A DNA stretch of 64,000 nucleotides from Nephrocerus scutellatus (Eukaryota; Arthropoda; Insecta; Diptera; Pipunculidae): assembly GCA_947095585.1 (NCBI GenBank), contig OX352763.1, forward strand, positions 32,475,462-32,539,461. The letters run 5' to 3'. Below, piece by piece: positions 21,795 to 33,470 of the stretch (its first letter is position 1; each line of letters opens with the position of its first letter). A program made the translations under genes and the position numbers. The notes below the pieces were generated by a model, which was given only the letters and a program-made list of their open reading frames with translations, made no database searches and was not told the DNA's origin.

Positions 21795-22199
21795 TTAGTT
21801 TGGTGTCATTTGACAGCTGGAAGTACAAGACGGTAATGTCAACTTCCCTCAGCAACGCCACCTGTATTCATATACTGGTACTTACTGATTAAATCTTTTA
21901 GATCAAACAATGTATATTTTATTTTTTTAATTTTTTAAAACATTTCTGACATGAAGATCGTTAAAGTCAAAGTAAAAAAAAAATAAATTTTAAAAAATGG
22001 TTTCAAAGGCGATTATCTTGAAAAATGTTATTCGATAAATTTTTTCGACTTATGCAGCACTAAAGCCTCTTTAATTTCCTACAAATCCATGGCACAATGT
22101 TTGTACATTCGGTCGATAGAAGCAGGGCTAAAATGTAAATTGAATTTTAACTTTTGAAGTTTGTTGGAGGCAGTACATTACAATCGTCTGAGCCTTCTT

Positions 22200-22510
22200 T
22201 CTACCTGTTCTACAGCTTCTATTCTGTGAATATACCAGTTTTTTCATTTTACACCACACAAAAAAATCTATAAGAGTTAGATCAGTGACCTAGATGGCCA
22301 AAACACCGAACCGTTCTACCAATCCATCTGTTTTGAGAATGTTCACTTAAAAATGCATTAACATTACGTCTGTTGTGGCAAGAAGGACCAACTAGCTGAA
22401 AAAACATATTGATTCGAATCAGTAATGGGATATCTTCAATCAATTCTGGCAGGTGACTCGTCAATAGTTCCAGATACCCGTTTGAATTCATCCGTTAGGG
22501 TAGTATGTGA
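22200..22510 (-). mobile_element. DDE transposase relic (mariner-like SPDL family)
   Basis: The - strand ORF 22491-22282 reads YLELLTSHLPELIEDIPLLI, then NMFFQLVGPSCHNRRNV and NRWIGRTV, matching the L-P-x-L-x-x-D-I-P-L and N-M-x-F-Q-x-D-G-A-P-x-H-x-x-R-x-V blocks. The second catalytic Asp appears replaced (Q-L-V-G-P). Fragment only. Confidence 0.6.
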
Positions 22511-24115
22511 GGGCCAGTGAAATGATCTCCGATACGTTTATACTGAAATTAGTACCATAATATGAATACTACGCGTATAGAAATAAATGAAACAGTAGGA
22601 ACATGATACAAGTACCTAAGAGCAAAGTAGATGGTGCCTTCATCGAAAGGATCCTTTGGACAGATTAAGCAGCTTACACAACCTTCATAATTTGTCTGAA
22701 TTTAATCCACATGCAGTCAAAGTAACATCTTCCTAAATTCCTATATTCATTTAAGTATAAATGTATGGGCCGGAGTAATTAGGGATCATTTCACTAGTCC
22801 TCACATACTAGGAAAAGTCCATTCCTTCATCTCTGGTGGATTTTCTTCTAGTGTGGTGACTTTATTTGGACAACCTGAACGTTTTTCATCATCATGCGAT
22901 GCTCGTATATCTGCGTTAAAGTTCAGCTGTCCAATATTTTAATCTTGCTATCAAGAGTTCCAATAACTCTGTACAGCAGTACCCCTTCTTTTTACATTGG
23001 AATCGCGAATACCACCAATTATTATTATTGTCATATTTAATTGACAACATTTACACAATATTTACGCAAAAACATTGCGTTTCGTGAAACCAATTAGACA
23101 ATGTTTACAAAAAAAAATACATTCTGTATTAAGAAGAAAAATAAATTTGGAAAATTTAAAACGAATTGTTGACTTATAGCTAAAGCTAGAATCAAAATAA
23201 AGACTAAATACTACGCAGTACAAATATAAATACAGATAAGGACTAGCTGAGCGTAGGTATAGTTGAATTCTATTTCGATTATTTCTATAATTCGAAAACA
23301 AGAACCAAAAGAACCTAAAATTATTGATAATTTCGATAATTTTCCCCCAATGGACGTGAAACGTATGACTCAAAAAAACAAATCTTTGAACGATTATGGC
23401 CTGGACGTGAACAAGCTCAACATGATAGCCATCAGACATTTCACATAATTATAAGTTTAAGTATTAGGTGGTATTGTTCGGTTTCTATGGCAAAGCAATT
23501 CTTTTCAAGACCTTTACGCTATTTTCCGCGACTCAGCATGTTGATTGTTAATTTAATTTGTTGACATCTTTAAATTAATTATCTTCTAAAATATTATTCC
23601 ATTATTCTGTGGGCGGTCGGGGTTCAGTTCAAAAAGCCAACTGAAAGGCATTTACATCCTTTTATATATGCAGAGTGGTCCGATCTGGGATGCTACTCCA
23701 TTAAGGGATGATTCCGTGACTAATTTTGTGTAACAACTAATATAGTAGGGGAGTTTGGTATGTGTACAATGTTTTTTCTATGCTATGTCTGTGTTTCTGT
23801 GTAAGTGTAGGTCGTACTCCTATAAAATGTATTATACCGCTGTTCTACACTGGTCAAGGAATGATCATTAGCATTATTATACTCTTCTGTGGCTCCCTCT
23901 GCTGACCTTACAGTAACCCAATCATCTGAGTCCAGTTTTCAAGAATTTTTTCGGTCATTTCGAAGCCTATCTCGCGAATAACAGTCGCAATGTTATGTTT
24001 TAAAGCTGGAATTGTCTCTGGATTATCCGCATAACATGTATCCTTAACGACACTTCATAAAGAAAGTCCATCAAAAGTTCAGTATGGGCAATGTCTATGT
24101 ACTTAAGCGACCCTA
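22510..24115. other. No gene recognised; AT-rich intergenic DNA
   Basis: A 61-residue ORF at 23263-23448 (+) has unbiased composition but no family match or splice context. Nothing else was supported. Confidence 0.5.
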
Positions 24116-25350
24116 CGAGGGGTGCCGTAAAAGTTTACAGAAAAAGTAACAAAAATTTTCATCAAAAATAGCTTTTATTGCTTTTCGCCTTTAAGATCGT
24201 CTATACACTTTTGCATACGCTCAAACCATTTATCGAAGTACTTTTTCCAGTCCGAAGATGATGGCTCCAAAACATGGTTTTTGAACGCGTCAACCGCTTC
24301 TTCAGGCGACAAAAATCGTTGTCCACGCATCTTATCTTTGATTGTTGGGAACAGGAAGAAGTCATTGGGTGCCAAGTCGGGGCTGTAAGGCGGATGACCC
24401 ATCAATTCGATCGTTTGAGTGCTCAAATACTCGCATGTTTGATGTGATGAGTGGGAGCTCCATTATCGTGATGCAAAATGATTCGCTGCTTTGGATTGTT
24501 TTCTCTCAATTTGTTGAAAACCTCGGGCAAACAAATTGTCATATATCAAGCTGAATTGATTTTCAAGATCCACAGTAGCCACATGGCCGGTTTTCGTGAA
24601 GAAACACGCTACCATTTGCTTCCCAACGCTCCGAGCTCGCACAACTTTTGTTGGTTTTTCTTCGAATTCGAAGACCCAAACCGTAGATTGCACATTTATT
24701 TCTAGCTCATACGTAAATATCCATGACTCGTCACCTGTCACGACCTTGCTTACGTTTTTGGAAGTACCTTCAACGAATTTTTCAAGCATTTGGCGGCACC
24801 AATCGACAAGAACTTTTTTTTGTGCGTTTGTCAAAAAATGTGGATCTCTACGTGCACACAGCTTCCGCACCTTTAAATGTTCATGTAATATCGTATATAC
24901 GCTGGTGTTACTAATGCCTAGGCATGCCTCGATTTCCCGATAAGTCACATGACGATCCTCTTCATTCAATTTTCTCACAGCATCGATGTTTTCTGGCACA
25001 ACAGCTGTTTTTGGACGACCTTTACGAAGCTCGTCTTTGAGTGAACATCGTTCGCGTTTAAACTCATTGTACCAATTATAAACACTAGCCAAGGATAGCG
25101 CTTCATCGCCAAAAGTCTAATGAAGTGATTCGAAGCACTGTTGTTGAGTTTGTCCCTTTCGAAAATCGTAAAAAATCATCACGCGATAATTCCATTTTTT
25201 CACTGAATTCTATTTTTCAATTAAATAAAAAAAAAATGTTGCAATGCGAATGACCGATTACTTTTGAGAAACATAACCTCCAAAAATGTTGAACTTTTTA
25301 ACTGACATAGAGATTTGCATCGGAAAATATTAGTATTACCGCACCCTATC
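24116..25350 (-). mobile_element. Mariner transposon, near full length, inactivated
   Basis: TA dinucleotides flank it at 24114-24115 and 25351-25352, and the ends are imperfect inverted repeats: CGAGGGGTGCCGTAAAAGT on the left and, read inward, GATAGGGTGCGGTAATACT on the right. The 1235-bp length suits mariner. On the - strand the transposase starts near 25190. It includes SLASVYNWYNEFKRERCSLK and GRPKTA, the first catalytic Asp in VVTGDESWIF, the second in ILHHDNGAPTHH (in a shifted frame) and the third in GHPPYSPDLAPNDFFLF. An in-frame TAG just before TFGDEALSL and a frameshift between the second and third blocks make it inactive. Disruption is light, so insertion is fairly recent. Confidence 0.9.
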
Positions 25351-25369
25351 TATCAGAAAGGGCTACTAG

Positions 25370-25880
25370 TACCTAGGGACCACCTGGGTGATCTCTTCGT
25401 ATTTAGTAGCTCAGTCTAACGCCTATATTACTATCATGTGTGCCTACGATAGTTTCTATTCTAGGCGGCCTATGACTGCTTTGTGATGCTTGCTTAAAAG
25501 TCCTAGTGGTAAATGATATATTTCGAGGATCCGGCCGAATGTGCTGCTATGGTTAGCTTTGCAACCGCCCAGGCACACACTCATCTTTGAACGAACTAAG
25601 TCCATTGATACTAGATCCCACCAAGATTGCGTTGGTACCACGGGAGTTATCTTAGCTCAACGGAGGTTGACTGAATCTGAGGGCAAGTATGGTTGCGGAC
25701 CCAGTTTCGTTCTGGGGATGCTTCGTGGGGGCTTAATGGTAACCCTTGCAAGCGGGCAACGCCTGATGGGAAGATAGTTATGAGCATTCTTAATAGCGAA
25801 AGCTAGGCAAGCGGGTTCGTCCCACTCAACCGACTTCTGTCCTACACTATGGGCCACAGCTACAATATGCTCGGGCGTGC
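25370..25880. other. Unassigned coding-like debris
   Basis: Two - strand ORFs (25857-25657 and 25641-25456) have non-repetitive composition and are nearly contiguous but in different frames. This suggests an unidentified transposon. No motif was recognised. Confidence 0.3.
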
Positions 25881-25889
25881 GACATATCC

Positions 25890-26115
25890 GATCTCAAGGA
25901 CCACTTCAGGTACCCAATAGCAAGCCTTTCTCACGAACTTTCTTCACCAATTTCACCACAGCGGTTCCGCTTGGCGCTCTTTCACGACCCATATTTCTTT
26001 TCAAAATTCGCACGGTTTCGGCGACACAACATTGAAAAAAAATTTTCAATATTTCGAAACGCCACGGAATATCAGGCTGACGAGCTGTCAACATTTTTTT
26101 AAGCAATTCGTTCAA
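25890..26115 (-). mobile_element. N-terminal HTH fragment of SPDL-family transposase
   Basis: The - strand reads FQCCVAETVRILKRNMGRER, then PSGTAVVKLVKKVREKG. This is the amino-terminal helix-turn-helix block (E-T-V-R-x-L-x-R-x-x-G-R, P-S-x-x-x-x-x-L-V-x-K) that precedes the DDE core seen at 46.2-47.2 kb. Confidence 0.55.
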
Positions 26116-26279
26116 AAAAGTATTGACATAGCCTATGATTTAAAAACAAACTTTGAAATTGCCGTATAGTATACGATACTAATTGAAAGTCTGTTTTTTT
26201 AATGCCAGAAAAACTTCAGCAATTAACATATCTGAGATGAAAATTCAACCCATAATTAAATATTATATTTATCTATATT

Positions 26280-26880
26280 CGCTTTCGTCCAACTAAATGG
26301 ACACTCTATCAATTAAATGCTGCTACGATGCACTGTAATTCCTTGCCAGACATAACAGGGTGAAACTCGGATGGGTCGCTGGTCATCAAGGCATTGCAGG
26401 CAACGAATCTGCAGATGAACTAGCCAGGGCTGGATCGCAATCTGCGTTTATAGGACCTGAACCCTACTGTGGTGACAACTGTGCTGCCGCTAAAGCGCTG
26501 ATTAACAAATGGGAAAACAAACTTCGTCTGGTCCACTGGGAAAATGTCCCAGGGTTGAGACAGTCCAAAGCATTTCCCTACAAGGGGGTCTAGACAAGGA
26601 GAGCATTAGGAAGCCGGTGAGCTTTCTCACAGGTCACTGTGGCTTGCGGTATGACCTTAACAAAATTAATCTAGGAATGTATGTTCTGTTCGGAAGATGA
26701 TGAATTATCCGACTACATTCTCTATGAAACCCCAGCATTACTTTGGTTAAGGAGACGTATTTTTCAGAAGGAAATATCTTCGTCGATGGATCTGAGAAAC
26801 TCTGCCACTAAGGAAATACTATCCTTCATTCGGGAGATAGTACGTCTCTTAGTTTAATTACACCCTAAGATACAATAGAT
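26280..26880 (+). mobile_element. R1/I/LOA-type retroelement 3' end with RNase H
   Basis: The frame 26360-26593 gives VKLGWVAGHQGIAGNESADELAR, best seen as the G-H-Q-G-I-A-G-N-E-S-A-D motif. Shifted frames then give VSFLTGHCGLRYDLNKI, a C-x-x-C-x(n)-E-D-D-E-L segment, and EILSFIREI before the stop near 26857. It is the cleanest of the three copies of this family here and is 5'-truncated. Confidence 0.8.
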
Positions 26881-26968
26881 CTTATTAGGTCGCATGGAGT
26901 AGGGTCGTTTAAAAAATATGCAAACCGTTTTGGAACTGTCATGTGATCGATATTTATGTAGATCTTAA

Positions 26969-27287
26969 AGGGCCCGGCCGTTGCATCCGTTTCGGCGACG
27001 TATCCAACTGTTAGAACGATTATGTAAATACAGTCGTTCTTATGGGAAGTGTTCCATAGGCAAATCATGTGACGGTAGCGATGCAAAAAGTTGCCCAAGT
27101 TTTAACTTTTCTCTGCGGAAAATGATTTGACAGTTCTCTAACAGCAGTTTGAAGTTTACTTTGGCAATTTTTTTTTGTTTGCCTATACAGTGACAACGTA
27201 TTTATAAAGTCACCACTTGCGTTACATACGGTAACGTGAACAAATACGTCGCCGCAACGGACGCAACGGATTCTAGGGGTCGAGCCC
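26969..27287. mobile_element. TTAA-flanked MITE
   Basis: TTAA lies at 26965-26968 and 27288-27291. The ends are inverted: AGGGCCCGGCC on the left and GGTCGAGCCC on the right. A stronger subterminal inverted repeat GTTGCATCCGTTTCGGCGAC (26980-27003 in full) is matched with two differences at 27244-27267. No coding capacity. TTAA target duplication is a hallmark of piggyBac-type transposition. Confidence 0.7.
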
Positions 27288-27599
27288 TTAAGTAATGAAA
27301 ATTGTTTTTGTCTACCTCTAGCCATTTTTAATTTAACACTTACCACGATTCCATAATATAGTTTGGGTAGAGTTATGATTTTCTCTTGCTAAAAACATGG
27401 CAGCGCTAATTCTAGCGTTTCAATGAACAGGTAGAGTTAATTTGACAGATATGTTTTAGCTCCTACGAACATCAAAATTCAATGTCATTTGTCATTATGT
27501 CATTATTTGGGCTTAACGAATCTCAACTATTTTTTGCGTTTCCATGCAAATAAATCTGAGTTAACTCAATCGTGGAAACGTGGTAATTAACACCCAACA

Positions 27600-27842
27600 A
27601 GCGTGGCTACACAGGCATGGGAATGAAAGTCATGCCCATCAACGTTGTGGCTACACTAAGTGAAGCCCAATTTGTTGTTGTTGTTTTGCTGTATAGCACG
27701 TTCATACTTGCGCCGAAAGTCATCGTTCGTAGTGGACTTTCGGTGGATTTTCGGTGTAATCAAGCTCTCTCTTTCTAAGTCAGTAAAAATCTACCTGTTT
27801 CGCTGGACGTGACTTTCATTCGCGTGATCGTGTAGCCACGCT
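27600..27842. mobile_element. MITE family A, copy 2
   Basis: AGCGTGGCTACACAGGCATG at the left and GTGTAGCCACGCT at the right are inverted repeats of about 35 bp with mismatches, extending through AATGAAAGTCATG. The internal GTCATCGTTCGTAGTGGAC, TTTCGGTG and CTACCTGTTTCGCTGGACGT blocks match the copies at 14010 (reverse) and 45514. Confidence 0.9.
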
Positions 27843-28019
27843 CAAGGGCAAATGTTCTGCCCTGTACGATTGGAATAACAGCCATGGGGCACGGTCATTG
27901 GTTTGATCGCTGTATAGAGTACGCCGTGCAGTACTTTTTTTATGCCTATGACTACGTCTGAAGTGTAAGTCGTTCTTCAAACTTCAGTCTCCTAATATTA
28001 TAAAGAGGTAAAGTTCGTT

Positions 28020-28115
28020 TGCCAAACTAGATGACATCGGCTCGAAATCGGGACCGGTGGAGAGACTTTTTGCGGGAGGCCACGACCGGACCCCGGTTGC
28101 AGAGCCAAATATGAT
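28020..28115 (+). mobile_element. Fragment of the RTE-like tail
   Basis: GGCTCGAAATCGGGACCGGT and the following 80 bp match 19490-19575, including the ATATGATGATGA run at the end. Only the extreme 3' end is retained. Confidence 0.8.
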
Positions 28116-28277
28116 GATGAAAGTTTGTTTGTATGTAGGTTGGCCAGTAGGAAGGGGGGTTGGGGCAACCAGGTAACGCTTGTTATTTTAACCTTTGGCA
28201 GGTCTTCATGTCTTGATGGTGGGCGGGGTCCCAGGTAACGCATGGGTTAACAGCTAGTAAAAGAGATATAATTTATA

Positions 28278-28546
28278 ATATTCGGCGCAACAGACCATTG
28301 GGGTCCAAGGCCTAGCGAGAATTTGTGTTCTGTGTGTATATTTTGCACACAAATGGACCTACAATTTAATGCCGAATCCGAACGGTGAATTGAGAAGCTT
28401 TCCGTGACAAGTTATTGCTCTCGGACGTTTGTCAGACATTCGCGAGAGGTGTGACCCCGTAAAAAATACTTTTGGTGTAACTGGGACTCAAAATTTAATT
28501 TAAACCACTTCCTGCTTAAAAGCCATGCACTTATCCACGGCGCCCA
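28278..28546 (-). mobile_element. tRNA-derived SINE, copy B
   Basis: On the - strand it starts at 28546 with TGGGCGCCGTGG and ends near 28278 in GCCGAATATTATAAATT. The body includes TCCGAACGGTGAATTG (reverse) and GGCCTTGGACCCC. Boxes A and B are mutated, so it should not be transcribed. Confidence 0.85.
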
Positions 28547-28549
28547 GGA

Positions 28550-29500
28550 AAAGGGATATAGATGGAATAAATGAATCAGAATTTTGTGTGGTCTTGCAAT
28601 TGTTGCGTCGACTGTCGACCACTGCTTTGTACTCGTATTGTAATTGCAATACGATCTGATAACCTAGCTCATAGCTACCTTGGCAACTGATATTGCTATT
28701 GAGGGAAAATCAATAAGAAAACTATTGTGGTTTGTTGATGACTGTATGTGATCGATGTGACGACAAAACTATAAAAAGTGTTAAATTAAAATGAACTGTA
28801 CAAGTGTAAAAGCACTGGAATACGTAATTCTACAAAAGTCAATTAGTAATATAATCGAAGCAGTTTATCATAAGCTGACTTTTATAACCAAAAGCTCATT
28901 AAAATCGTGTGTGTTACGATAGCAAACTCTTTCCAAGTTTTTCTGTAGAAAATTACATTTTCAAGGTGTTCTTTAAACATTTTATTACTATTTACTTCAT
29001 TGTTACTTGTTGGAACTTAGAAGCTATTCTGTTCTGTCTGATGTCTTTTATATGAGTTTGTTTAAAAAAAATTTAAACTGTTGTACTGTACTTGCTGTGC
29101 AGAGGAGCTTCGCTTATGCAGGACCCCTTGACCACGGGGTATCCACATTTTCCAAAGTAAAAGAGTTTTTATTTTCATGGAATACCAAACACCTGTGCAA
29201 AATTTTAGGAAGCTACGATGAATGGTTCTTGAGTTTTAGTGGAACGGAAAGACACATACGCATACAGGGTGTTTCATATAAGTGGAAAATACTTAATGGA
29301 GTAGAATTTATGGGTTAGTTACGAGTAAAAACTCATATTGTGGGGGGATTGTCAATTTTTAACCGCTATGGTGTCTGTAGCGTTTTAAGGGAAAGAAACG
29401 TCGTTTCGACCTTGCATCACTTCCCACATAATAACTTTTGAACACATCAAGCTTCAAAGCTGATGTTCCTGAGGCCCTTGGAAGTACGTCAGGGGCGTTG
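28550..29500. other. No gene recognised
   Basis: The ORF at 29007-29318 (+) has no family resemblance. The region is AT-rich intergenic DNA. Confidence 0.45.
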
Positions 29501-29504
29501 GGGT

Positions 29505-29665
29505 CAGATGATATCAGATGTGCCTTTTTGAAGAATTAGCCCGATTTGTTTTCCAATTTTAAACACATGTGTATCTCCCATGGACAAAACTGTTTGTTTT
29601 TGGAGTGATCGGGCGCTGACACCCGAGTGGTACCATGTAAATTTTTTAAAAATTAGCCCGTAAAA
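29505..29665. repeat. Single dispersed unit of the 8.2-9.2 kb array family
   Basis: TTAGCCCGATTTGTTTTCCA, ACACATGTGTATCTCCCATG, GACAAAACT and GGAGTGATCGGGC match unit 9059-9180 of the array. A second unit start (TTAGCCCG) follows near 29653. Confidence 0.8.
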
Positions 29666-29679
29666 ATTTAGCGAAATCA

Positions 29680-30031
29680 ATAAATTCGCTGAAATCCGCA
29701 GGAACGTTTCCAGCCAGTTGCGTGCCACCTCTCCTTGAATTCAACCGCAATACTCGTGGTTCTCTAAATGCTGATCAGTTTACCCGCAAGCCCATCGTCG
29801 GACGTACAGTAAAGTTCAGGGATTCGTTCTTCAGCCGTACAACACGTATGTGGAATGCTCTGCCAAGCTCTGTCTTTTCACATCACTATGATCCACAGGC
29901 ATTCAAAACACAAGCTCATAGACATCTACTCTTTTCTTCTTCTTTTCCTTAATGCTCACGCTGTGCCAAGCATATAGCCGAACATAATAAGGGTGCGAAC
30001 CCCTTTTCGCGTGCGCAAATTATAAAAAAAA
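29680..30031 (+). mobile_element. CR1/jockey-like ORF2 C-terminus and 3' UTR, copy 2
   Basis: The frame 29722-29952 reads FNRNTRGSLNADQF, GRTVKFRDSFFSRTTRMWNA and PSSVFSHHYDPQAFK. The 3' end ATAAGGGTGCGAACCCCTTT followed by a TATAAAAAAA tail is shared with 18895. This copy is less decayed than copy 1. Confidence 0.85.
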
Positions 30032-30059
30032 GATGATTTAAATCTTTCAAGATCTTTCA

Positions 30060-30905
30060 AGCTACGCGATTTGGTTAGCATCTTTCAGGCAGAGATTCTA
30101 GCAATTAGGGAGGCCTGTAGAGCATTAAGGCTCAGAAACGCACAAATCGGAAGGGTTGGTATTTGTGATGATAGCCAATCTGCCATAAGGGCGATTTATG
30201 CGACTACAATAAACTCGACAGTGCCAAGAAGAATTAGCCTCGATCAGTCAATTCGTGGACATCACCATAATATAGGTGCCGGGGCACAGTAATATAGAGG
30301 GTAATTAGAGGGCGGACGAATTGGCTAAGATTAGCGTCGCTATGGATATACTGGCTCTGTGGAGAAGGTTAGCTGTCCAATGAGCTCAGTCAAGGAAGAA
30401 ATTCTCTCCTTCTTTAATACTAAGTCACAGCTCAGGTGGAGCAGTCTGTCGAACTGCGCCATATCGAGATCGATGTGTCCATCCTACAGCAAAAAGAAAA
30501 CCACCGAATTATTAGGAAGGATATTGCCAAAGTTGTGGCTATCAGCACTGGCCACTCGCCAGTGGGCAGTCATGCTGCTAAGTTGGGTATACCGCACAAA
30601 AACTTTTGCAGAAGTTGCAAAGATGAAAATGAGAAAGAAACTCTCATACACTTCCTCTGCAGTAGTCCGGCCCTAGCAGGGTCAAGACAACGCATTTTAG
30701 GTAAACCATTTTGTTACGACCCGAAAGAGCTCTCGGATTACAGGATCATCGACTTGATCTCATACCTGAACGTTACAGGCTGGATTTAAATCGTGTCCTT
30801 ATCCATGCTAGAACTCTCGAGTTTTGTGGAATCAAAATGGCCCACACTAGCGCTAATTGAGGACCTCGCACAAGCACAGCGTGGACCACCACTCTACGAT
30901 CGATA
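30060..30905 (+). mobile_element. Non-LTR retroelement RNase H and zinc-binding tail
   Basis: FQAEILAIREACRALR and DDSQSAIRAI (30083-30220) are the E and D blocks of an RNase H domain. VAISTGHSPVGSHAAKLG and FCRSCKDENEKETLIHFLC (30530-30665) form the downstream cysteine/histidine module. A 5'-truncated relic with frame changes; the same module is seen on the - strand at 40530-40745. Confidence 0.75.
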
Positions 30906-31323
30906 GATCTAAACAAACTCTATTCAAAAATACATGAATCACGTCTGAGTCGTGAGCTCCACTGAATAGAAAGTAGCAAGAGCTCCGGTTTTGTCGAATC
31001 TGTGCGTTTCCCCTTCCCCGTCTTTTTTGACTTATATAGAATTAAAGCCTATTCTATTTTTTACAAACTAAATTAATTAAAATTAAAAATTAAATTAAAA
31101 GTTTGTAAAACGAATAAGCGTTCTTATTGGTAATGGTTTTAAGAATTTAAAAAAAATGTACATTGTTTGATCTTAAAGATGCAATTTTCTTTCAAAATAG
31201 AACAACAGTGGCCTTGTAGCTAGAAGCATTTAAGAGTTACAGGGTGTGGAGTGAAGTAAAGTCAAAAAAACGTTTCTTCGCTTTAGAAACGTTGCAGTCA
31301 ATACAATATGGCGCTATATGGCA
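30905..31323. other. No gene recognised; AT-rich
   Basis: Includes an ATTAAAATTAAAAATTAAAT run at about 31078-31100. No coding or repeat identity was established. Confidence 0.5.
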
Positions 31324-31510
31324 TTATTTTAAAAAATAAATGTTTGGTACCACTTCGACCCCGGGGCTCAATCGCTTCCAAATTTTAATAGAAAGTGTTG
31401 TCACCGGAAATACATATGTGTGCAAAGTTTCAATAAAATCATGCTTAGGGAAGTGGTTTAGAAATGCATCGCAAGATTCCACTACCGAATGACAGCACGA
31501 CAGAACCATG
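31324..31510 (-). repeat. Reverse copy of the array head and first unit
   Basis: Read on the - strand it gives GGAATCTTGCGATGCATTTC, AACCACTTCCCTAAGC and a TGCACACATATGTATTTCCG block, matching 8240-8330. It confirms that the head plus first unit move as one module. Confidence 0.75.
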
Positions 31511-32155
31511 TCGACGCGAAGTCTATATAGAGAGTTAAAAAATTAAGTTCATTGCAGTTAATTGGCTTTCAGACGAATGTTTCGCTAAATGAAATGCATA
31601 CGGTTCTCGTGAAGCTTTGTGCACTGAAAGCTTAAAGTATAATTTTTTCCATACACTACCGTTCTACGTCATTGTATCAAAACTCTCTGGGAAATTATTC
31701 AAAGTTATCCGTAAATCATACAATTTATTAGACGCTCTGCTTCGAATTAAAATCGTAGCCATTGTTCGCTAAAGTGAGCAACCGTGTCTAGGTCTTGACA
31801 TAAAGCAGCCGCTGATCGAGCCACTTTCAAGGTTCGTTGGTTTAGCGTTAAGCACAGCTCGCGGAATATCGATCGTTTCTGATTCATAACTAAACTATTA
31901 TTATATAAACGCTTTATACGTTTGCCTTCCATCTCCGCTGTTTTATTACAGCAAGGTATCCTATGTGTTAACCACAAGCACCACTAGCACAAAGCCACTA
32001 TGTACAACAATCTGCCGATCATTTCATTTCGAGACAAGTCATTTATGTTTCCATCCATAACTGTTGTTAAACTTTCGATTTATCGATTTATTATCTCACG
32101 TCTGGCGCTTGCGCAAGTTGCTTAAATTTTTTAGTTTAATTCGAATCGCGCTAAG
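31511..32155. other. No gene recognised
   Basis: A 76-residue - strand ORF at 31977-31747 has ordinary composition but no recognisable family. Confidence 0.4.
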
Positions 32156-32359
32156 ATGATGTTACGCCGATCGGTAGCTGCAATTGCAGTTTGTATTTTA
32201 CAAATTGGATTTTTCTCCAATCAATTTGGTGAGATTCGTGGTTCACGTAGTTGCATATCGGTATCAATGGAAGCGGAAATTAACGTCTTGGACAAGAAGG
32301 TATATGGCGAAGCCAAAGTTGCAATAATAAAAGTTTACTGTCCGCAAGTGGAAGTCTGA
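32156..32359 (+). CDS. Candidate small secreted protein, 67 aa
   Basis: The ATG at 32156 opens a 67-residue frame. It begins MMLRRSVAAIAVCILQIGFF, a basic start then a hydrophobic stretch that could be a signal peptide. The remaining part has cysteines at residues 33 and 62. The stop is at 32357-32359. A TTTGCAG acceptor-like site follows at about 32389, so the ORF could also be part of a spliced gene. No family was recognised and the surroundings are transposon-rich, so chance or a transposon origin is possible. Confidence 0.3.
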   Translation: MMLRRSVAAIAVCILQIGFFSNQFGEIRGSRSCISVSMEAEINVLDKKVYGEAKVAIIKVYCPQVEV

Positions 32360-32459
32360 TTGTAAAATTGGTAAATTTTGGCTTTGCAGTGAAAAAGATT
32401 GTACCAAAGGCGTGTATATTGTGTACATATATAAGGAGTATATATATATATCAAGGAAT

Positions 32460-33470
32460 TTGGACCTAAGCACAGCGTGAGCTGTACCGCGACTCAACAT
32501 GCCGCGTCATTCATAACGGTCATCTTCAACATCTACTCGGGATTCAAGCAAGGTTGCACCCTCTCACCATTGCTTTTTACAATTGTCATCGACTGGGTGA
32601 TGAAAATAGTAACCCGTACTCCATCGGGTTAGCCATGGAATGTTTATCACCGCCTAGAAGACCTGGACTATGCAGATGATATCTGTCTCCCATCAAAATC
32701 GCTAGGTGACATAGAGCGAATATTAAGCTCACTAGAACTCCACGCTAACAAAGTGGGTTTAAAAATTAACGTCTCAAAAACAAAACTACTTTGCGTTAAA
32801 GCTAGTGGAACATGTGTTCTCTCGATTGACGGACATCAGATAGATGAAGTCGATAAGTTTTGTTATTTGGGCAGCTGGATGTCAAAAAATGGTGGTGCTG
32901 ACTCGGATGTGTGCTCTCTTGTAAACAAGGCGCGACACTCCTATAGTATGCTAAATAATATCTGGTTCTCCTCGCAAATCTCCCAGAATCTGAGGCTAAC
33001 GATCTTCAGATCTAACGTTCGCTCAGTACTCTTGTATGGCGTGGAACGTGGAAAGTCACAGATTCAATTGCGACGCGCCTCCAAGTCTTCGTCAACAAGT
33101 GCTTAAGGAGGATACTGAGAATGAGATGGCCGGACATTATCACCAATCAAGACTTGTGGATAGTAACGCAGCAGGAAGCAATCGATCGATCAACATCAGA
33201 CGACGAAAATGGAGCTGGATTGGCCACACTTTGAGAAAGCCAGCGGACGATATTACGAAACTAGCCTTCGACTGGAATCCACAAGGAAGCCGCCGAGTTG
33301 GCCGTCCTAGCAAGACATTGGGAAAGGACAATAGAAGAGGAAGCAAGATCTCAGGAGACAGATTGGCGTCTCTTGAAACCTCAGGAGAATAAATCGAGTT
33401 CGTTGGCGGGCGTTTGTAGAAGCCCTATGCTCCCCCGCGGAGTAAGGGAAAGAAAGAAGACAGCGTGGGC
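32460..33470 (+). mobile_element. RTE-like ORF2 C-terminal half
   Basis: Broken frames show the RT block before the catalytic site (FKQGCTLSPLLFTIVIDWVM, about 32540-32600) and LDYADDICL (about 32665-32690), which keeps the Y-A-D-D. The frame 32753-33106 then gives LKINVSKTKLLCVKASG and FCYLGSWMSKNGGADSDV. The tail RRKWSWIGHTLRKPADD and GRPSKT ends near 33390. It is a different copy and subfamily from 6060-7965. Confidence 0.8.
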
